Shown here: in pieces, positions 59,559-64,000 of the stretch
Numbering within the stretch: the stretch's first letter is position 1
Layout: each line of letters opens with the position of its first letter
Source of the DNA: 2-02-FULL-55-14 sp964581115
Lineage (GTDB): Bacteria; Bacteroidota; Ignavibacteria; UBA10030
Length of the DNA: 64,000 nt
NCBI GenBank assembly: GCA_964581115.1
Contig: CAZOMY010000002.1
Span: forward strand, 62,001-126,000
Direction: 5' to 3'
The notes under the pieces: generated by a model
Seen by the model: only the letters and a program-made list of their open reading frames with translations
What the model was told of the DNA's origin: nothing
Databases searched by the model: none
Made by a program: the position numbers and the translations under genes

Positions 59559-60788
59559 GTGGTCGTCCATCTCCTCGATCTCAAAGAGGGTCTGCTGATC
59601 GCCTTCGGAGCGATCCGTGCCAACAAGATGCGGTCGATCCTGACGGCGTTAGGCATCTTCATCGGCATTCTCTCCGTGACCCTGATGGGGACGGCCATCG
59701 AGGGTCTCGACCGGGCCTTCAACAAGTCCATCTCGGCCATTGGTGCCGACGTTCTCTATGTGCAGAAATGGCCGTGGGGAGGCGGGCAGGACTGGTGGAC
59801 GATCCGGAACCGGAAGGATATCCGCATCGAGCATGCTCGTGCCATCGAGAGAAGCGCTGAATTGGTGAACGGCGTTTCGCCGATCATCGGTACGGCCCGC
59901 AACGTGAAATACGGCCGTAAGCTGATGGAGAACGCCATTATCGTCGGGACGGATGAGGAGTTCACGACGACGAGCAACGTCAATGTCACGCTCGGCCGAT
60001 TCATGACCTCGCTGGAGGTTTCGGGCGGGCGTCCGATCTGTGTTCTGGGCTCGGAGATCGCCGAGGGGCTGTTCCCAGCCGAGACCCCGCTCGGGAAGAC
60101 GATCAAGGTCGGAGGATATCCGTACAAGGTCGTGGGCGTTCTCGAAAAGCAGGGCTCATTCCTCGGCCTCCAGAGTTTGGATAATCGGGTCTACGTACCT
60201 ATCAACCGCTTCTTCAAGGAGTTTCGTTCGTTCCGCGGCGGTATCGAGGTCTGGGTGAAGTCGGCAAGTATCGACCTCGTGCCCGAGACGAAAGAGGAGA
60301 TCCGGGGGATCATGCGCAAGGCCCGGAAGCTCAGCCCGAAGGCCCAGGACGATTTTGCCATCAATCAGCAGGAGATCCTCGTCCAGACGTTCAACTCCTT
60401 CGGCGTCATGATCGCCGGGTTTGGACTCTTCATCACCGGTCTGTCGCTGTTTGTGGGCGGCATCGGTATCATGAATATCATGTTTGTCTCCGTCACGGAA
60501 CGAACGCGCGAGATCGGGATCCGTATGGCCATTGGAGCTCCCCGGCGCACGATCCTGGCGCAGTTCCTCATCGAGGCAGGAACGCTGAGTCTCATCGGCG
60601 GCGTGGCCGGCATCGCCATCGCCTTTCCGCTGACCCTCGTCATTGATCAGGTGCTCCCGACGGCCATGCCGTTGAATATCGTCATCATCGCCCTGCTCGT
60701 CTCCGTGGCGGTGGGCGTGATCTCAGGCTTCCTGCCGGCGTACCGGGCCTCGCGCCTGGACCCCGTCGAGGCCTTACGGTACGAGTGA
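59559..60788 (+). CDS. MacB-type ABC permease 1
   Basis: 409 aa from GTG 59559, seven bases after the ATPase gene. An N-terminal helix (ILTALGIFIGILSVTLMGTAI), a large periplasmic MacB_PCD domain (about 45-280) and the FtsX-type three-helix C-terminal domain with GIGIMNIMFVSVTERTREIGIRMAIGA. Similar in size and plan to permease 2, so the two probably form a heterodimer. Confidence 0.93.
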   Translation: MVVHLLDLKEGLLIAFGAIRANKMRSILTALGIFIGILSVTLMGTAIEGLDRAFNKSISAIGADVLYVQKWPWGGGQDWWTIRNRKDIRIEHARAIERSAELVNGVSPIIGTARNVKYGRKLMENAIIVGTDEEFTTTSNVNVTLGRFMTSLEVSGGRPICVLGSEIAEGLFPAETPLGKTIKVGGYPYKVVGVLEKQGSFLGLQSLDNRVYVPINRFFKEFRSFRGGIEVWVKSASIDLVPETKEEIRGIMRKARKLSPKAQDDFAINQQEILVQTFNSFGVMIAGFGLFITGLSLFVGGIGIMNIMFVSVTERTREIGIRMAIGAPRRTILAQFLIEAGTLSLIGGVAGIAIAFPLTLVIDQVLPTAMPLNIVIIALLVSVAVGVISGFLPAYRASRLDPVEALRYE

Positions 60789-60792
60789 CCCC

Positions 60793-62022
60793 ATGGAATT
60801 TGGAGAGATCCTGCGTTTGTCCCTCGCGGCCATCCGGGCGAACAAGCTCCGGTCGGTGCTGACACTGCTGGGTATCGTCATCGGAGTGTTCTCGATCATC
60901 GGGGTCATGACGGCTGTGCAGGTGCTTCAGAACGGCATCGAGTCGGGCCTGAGCAATCTGGGCGCTCATACGTTTCAGATCCAGAAATTCCCCGTCATGG
61001 CAAGCCATGACGAGTGGATGAAGGCCCGCAACCGCAAGAACATCGATATGAGACAGGCCGAGTATGTGGCCGAACGCATGACCCAGGCCTCGTACGTCGG
61101 GATCGAGTCGTTCGACAACGGCGAGACGGTGCAGGCTCTGAGCGGTGAGAAGACGAACCCTAACGTGGCCGTCTTCGGCGAGACGCCCGACGGTATCAGG
61201 ACGAACAACTGGACGATCGCCGAAGGACGGACCATTACGGCGACCGACGACCGATCGGGCAGCCGCGTCGTGATCCTGGGCAAGGATGTCGCATCGAAGG
61301 TCTTTCCGCGGGGAGGGGCGATCGGTCAGGAAGTGAAGGTCGAGGGGGTTCGGTTCACGGTGATCGGCATCTTTGAGTCAAAGGGTGCGGCCCTCGGTGG
61401 ACCCAACGACAACTTCGTCGCCATCCCGCTTTCGACGTTCATGTCGTACTTCGGCGGGCCGCGGCGGTCTCTCAACATCATGATCAAGGCGAAGGGACCG
61501 GAGGTATATGAGGATGCGGTTGAGGAGGCGCGATTCCTGCTGCGGACGGTCCGTAAGGTCGATCCCGGCGAGGAGGATGACTTCTCCATCTTCTCGAACG
61601 ATTCGATGATCTCGACATTCAATGAGTTTACGAAGTATGTCAAACTCGGCGTGGGGTTCATCTCGTTCATCTCCCTCTTGGCGGCGGGAGTCGGCATCAT
61701 GAACATCATGCTGGTCTCCGTCTCGGAGCGCATCAAGGAGATCGGCGTACGGAAGGCGGTCGGAGCCCGAAAAAGCAACATCCTGAGTCAGTTCCTCGTT
61801 GAAGCGATCGTCTTGTGCCAGATCGGCGGGATCATCGGAATCGTTGTAGGCATCCTGGCCGGCAACTTGGCGGCCATGGCGCTCGAGCTGCCTCCCGTAT
61901 TTCCATACGACTGGGCGGCGCTGGCCGTCGTCATCTGCTCGGTCATCGGAGTGGTGTTCGGCGTCTACCCCGCTTGGAAGGCGGCGAACCTCGACCCGAT
62001 TGAATCGCTCCGGTACGAGTGA
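60793..62022 (+). CDS. MacB-type ABC permease 2
   Basis: 409 aa from ATG 60793. The same plan as permease 1: VLTLLGIVIGVFSIIGVMTAVQ, MacB_PCD domain, and VGIMNIMLVSVSERIKEIGVRKAVGA. It differs mainly in the periplasmic domain. Both end in DPIESLRYE / DPVEALRYE. The exporter's substrate (macrolide, peptide or lipid) is not predictable. Confidence 0.93.
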   Translation: MEFGEILRLSLAAIRANKLRSVLTLLGIVIGVFSIIGVMTAVQVLQNGIESGLSNLGAHTFQIQKFPVMASHDEWMKARNRKNIDMRQAEYVAERMTQASYVGIESFDNGETVQALSGEKTNPNVAVFGETPDGIRTNNWTIAEGRTITATDDRSGSRVVILGKDVASKVFPRGGAIGQEVKVEGVRFTVIGIFESKGAALGGPNDNFVAIPLSTFMSYFGGPRRSLNIMIKAKGPEVYEDAVEEARFLLRTVRKVDPGEEDDFSIFSNDSMISTFNEFTKYVKLGVGFISFISLLAAGVGIMNIMLVSVSERIKEIGVRKAVGARKSNILSQFLVEAIVLCQIGGIIGIVVGILAGNLAAMALELPPVFPYDWAALAVVICSVIGVVFGVYPAWKAANLDPIESLRYE

Positions 62023-62040
62023 TAGAGACATCACCAAGGG

Positions 62041-62085
62041 TCACGAAAAGAAGCCCACGCATCCAAGGACAAAGGCCACGAATGA
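62041..62085. repeat. Degenerate CACGAA/CAAGGACAAAGG repeat
   Basis: TCACGAAAAGAAGCCCACG and CCAAGGACAAAGGCCACGAATGACG are imperfect copies of the CACGAAGG word family, related to the 9-nt repeat at 12175-12255. No gene lies in 62023-62186. Confidence 0.45.
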
Positions 62086-62128
62086 CGTGGGATCAGGTCG
62101 CCATACGCATGCAAGGCGAGAAAATGCA

Positions 62129-62158
62129 GAAGCCCCTGGGCAGAACCTCAGGGGCTTC
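62129..62158 (-). terminator. Convergent terminator
   Basis: GAAGCCCCTG (62129-62138) pairs with CAGGGGCTTC (62149-62158). On the minus strand the stem is followed by TGCATTTTC, suiting the minus-strand gene; it may also stop the MacB transcript from the other side. Confidence 0.65.
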
Positions 62159-62186
62159 GTCATGGATCAAGCGAACGGACGCAACG

Positions 62187-63890
62187 CTAGGCCTTCATCC
62201 GCTCGCCCTTCTCCTCGACTGAGAAGATCCAGCCCACGATCTTGCCGGGCTCGATCGCCTCGAAGTCATCCCAGTAGGTCTTCGTACGGAGGAACTGTGA
62301 TGACGTGTCCCCCGGCGGTATCTGATCGAGCTCTTCCTTGATCCGAACGAATCGCTTCTTCCACGCCTCAGCGTTCTTCAACCGAAGGTCGACCCAGCCG
62401 TCATGGGCCCAGGCGTCAATGGAGCCCCGCTTGATCGGAAGCTTCGACTCGCCGCGGAACGGCGGGATCTTCAGTTCGCTGCCGCGCAGGAGGGTGACGC
62501 CGTCCGGCATAAGGATCGGGATGCCGATGGAGACGATGCGTGACCGGAGCTCGGCTCCCTGTTCGATGAGCGAAGCGATCTTCGATGAGATCTCCTTGGC
62601 AGGCGCCTTGAGGACGGCGTTGATGCTTCCGTAGGCGAGCTGAAGGAGATGAGCTTCATACAGGAGCTTGGACAGACGCGGGGGCCCGAGCATTTCGAAC
62701 GCGATACTCTTCGTCTTGTGTCGCTCTTCGAGCGACTTCAGCTCCTTGACCGCGCTCTCGAACAGGAAACCGGCGCGATACGTCGGGTTGAGCGTGGCGT
62801 TGTCCAGGGCGTTGATGATGTCATGGCCGGTGTTGCCGCCGAGGATCTCGAACACGACCGAATCAGCGATCTCTTCAGGGGTTACGTATTCCATCTGTCC
62901 CGGTGTTGAGATCGCTTCGAATTCGGACCGCGAGAAGGTGCCGTTCTCTCCCGTGTCGATGAAGACCGATCGCAGGGTTTCGGAGGTCTCTTTCCAAGAA
63001 GGGCGCTCCGGTCGAAGGTCGAGCGCGTTCCCGAGCCTGACGCCCGACGTCGGCGGACAGTCGACGAGCCGTATCGCCTTCCCGCGCTTGCGCACTTCTC
63101 CATAGCCGATCCGCTTCCAGGCGATCGCGGCGGTGGGCTTGACCTCTTTCGTGATCGGTGAATCGGGCGTACGACCCATCAGGAAGAGCAGCAGCGTATG
63201 GGCACCGGCGACGGCTGACTTGCTCAACAGCACGCTCGACGGTCGTTCTTCGCTGTGGGTGTAAGGGATGTTGAGTCCCATGCCCCCCGTGCCGCTCGTG
63301 CCGACCTTGACGTAGATGTTGGTCCCGGCGGCGTTCATCGAACGGTACATGAGCTGGACATGCCGGATGAGCTGGGGGATGTACTGCGTCGCGAGCAATC
63401 GTTCCGTCGCTTCGACAAGTCCGGCGTCGGTCGATCCCTTCTTGAGTCGGCGCCGCACGTCGCGCGAAGCCTGAAAGAGGTCCTGATACGCGATGGCCGT
63501 GGCCGAGTTGATACAGTCGATGACAATGTCGGGCTTTGTCGACCTCATCAGCTGAAAGACGGAAGAGCGCTCGAGCAGCTCCGAAGTGAACTCATCCAGA
63601 AGGTCATCGATAAGCTTCTGGCGGGTCGCCTCGTTCTTGAGCAGTTCCTCACGCGGTTGATCCTTCAGTTCATGGCGGAGGAACAGATTGCCCCACCATG
63701 GCACGAAGAATCCGCGCCCCTGCTTCGGGAATTCCTTGCTCAGCTGCCCGACGGCCTCCTTCGCCTCGTGCTCGAGCAGTGAGGTGATGACGATCTTCTT
63801 CGGTCTCTCGCGGATGAGCCGCCGGCAGACCGCCGTGCCGACAAGCCCCCAGCCGCCGAGGACCAGAACGGTCTTTCCTTTGATATCCAT
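62187..63890 (-). CDS. Large uncharacterised SDR-like Rossmann protein
   Basis: 567 aa from the ATG at 63890 (minus). The N-terminus DIKGKTVLVLGGWGLVGTAVCRRL is a GxxGxxG dinucleotide-binding motif. A conserved-looking centre has PDIVIDCINSATAIAYQD, TQYIPQLIRHVQLMYR and VGTSGTGGMGLNIPYTHSEERPSS followed by LLSKSAVAGAHTLLLFLMG, where an SDR would have YxxxK; that exact spacing is missing. The C-terminal ~250 residues match nothing I recognise. Cytosolic, no signal peptide. Probably an oxidoreductase or epimerase relative of unknown substrate. Confidence 0.75.
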   Translation of the reverse strand: MDIKGKTVLVLGGWGLVGTAVCRRLIRERPKKIVITSLLEHEAKEAVGQLSKEFPKQGRGFFVPWWGNLFLRHELKDQPREELLKNEATRQKLIDDLLDEFTSELLERSSVFQLMRSTKPDIVIDCINSATAIAYQDLFQASRDVRRRLKKGSTDAGLVEATERLLATQYIPQLIRHVQLMYRSMNAAGTNIYVKVGTSGTGGMGLNIPYTHSEERPSSVLLSKSAVAGAHTLLLFLMGRTPDSPITKEVKPTAAIAWKRIGYGEVRKRGKAIRLVDCPPTSGVRLGNALDLRPERPSWKETSETLRSVFIDTGENGTFSRSEFEAISTPGQMEYVTPEEIADSVVFEILGGNTGHDIINALDNATLNPTYRAGFLFESAVKELKSLEERHKTKSIAFEMLGPPRLSKLLYEAHLLQLAYGSINAVLKAPAKEISSKIASLIEQGAELRSRIVSIGIPILMPDGVTLLRGSELKIPPFRGESKLPIKRGSIDAWAHDGWVDLRLKNAEAWKKRFVRIKEELDQIPPGDTSSQFLRTKTYWDDFEAIEPGKIVGWIFSVEEKGERMKA

Positions 63891-64000
63891 GGGGTCACAC
63901 TGGTATAGTGAGTCGTGGAGAGGTCCTGAGAGAAGGAGTGTGCAAGGGATGGAGTGCGAAAGATCGCTCTCAATCCTTGGGGACAACGGTGTCGTACCAG

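Overview
The window is a gene-dense stretch of a bacterial chromosome that looks high in G+C. It probably comes from the Bacteroidota/Chlorobiota (FCB) assemblage, perhaps a Kapabacteria- or Ignavibacteria-like lineage; that placement is inference. Supporting signs are: (i) upstream regions repeatedly carry TTG-N20-TAnnTT, the spacing of the Bacteroidota-type promoter (-33 TTTG, -7 TAnnTTTG); (ii) a 31-residue, very basic AURKAIP1/COX24-type protein is present; (iii) a DUF5103-like protein resembling the type IX secretion plug is present; (iv) a 6S-like RNA lies directly after zapA. There are no rRNA genes, CRISPR arrays, prophages or classical insertion sequences.

Layout. 1-4909: end of a complex I operon (nuoL 3' end, nuoM, nuoN) with an NhaD/CitMHS-type ion antiporter between nuoM and nuoN. 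4929-10820: NAD(P)H-hydrate repair enzyme, VanZ-like protein, tgt, yajC, ribBA, greA and a CYTH protein. 10821-12271: tRNA island (Gly-GCC, Cys-GCA, Leu-UAA) packed with degenerate periodic repeats. It contains a small GIY-YIG nuclease gene lying between the intact tRNA-Cys gene and a second, degenerate copy of its 3' half. 12272-14932: POT peptide transporter, aldo/keto reductase, tRNA-Val. 14933-22789: thrS-infC-rpmI-rplT-pheS-pheT followed by a coiled-coil gene and zapA. 22857-23040: 6S-like RNA. 23212-32990: rny, coaE, a class III aminotransferase, a Cys-less DipZ-like redoxin, an MDR dehydrogenase, full-length metH and gpmA. 33128-41000: DUF309, ferredoxin, MBL hydrolase, queG, trxB, sppA, HU, TPR protein, COX24-like protein, secreted Zn-dependent PLC/S1-P1-like protein, YtxH and DUF948-like proteins. 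41038-46083: second-type EF-G and uvrA. 46103-48066 (minus): outer-membrane barrel protein and RlmI-type methyltransferase. 48121-56047: DUF4382 lipoprotein, class I FBP aldolase, then an overlapping set HAD / GT-C transferase / DUF5103-like / Gfo-Idh / CCA-adding enzyme. 56147-62022: TolC-MacA-MacB-type export system with two separate permeases. 62187-63890 (minus): a large uncharacterised Rossmann protein.

Four things stand out. First, the tRNA-Cys / GIY-YIG / partial tRNA-Cys arrangement looks like a tiny tRNA-targeting mobile unit. Second, terminator-like hairpins lie only 15-30 nt before the start codons of at least nine genes, leaving no room for a promoter; in three cases a promoter-like motif lies upstream, so the hairpin would be in the leader (attenuator-like). 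Third, the repeated TTG-N20-TAnnTT promoter signal includes a divergent pair that would give nearly leaderless mRNAs. Fourth, infC starts with ATC.

Several genes connect: tgt and queG belong to queuosine tRNA modification, and the CCA-adding enzyme would complete the tRNA-Cys and tRNA-Val encoded here without CCA. The thrS-to-pheT block, rlmI, the COX24-like gene and EF-G are translation functions; MacAB-TolC and the DUF5103-like protein indicate a diderm envelope.
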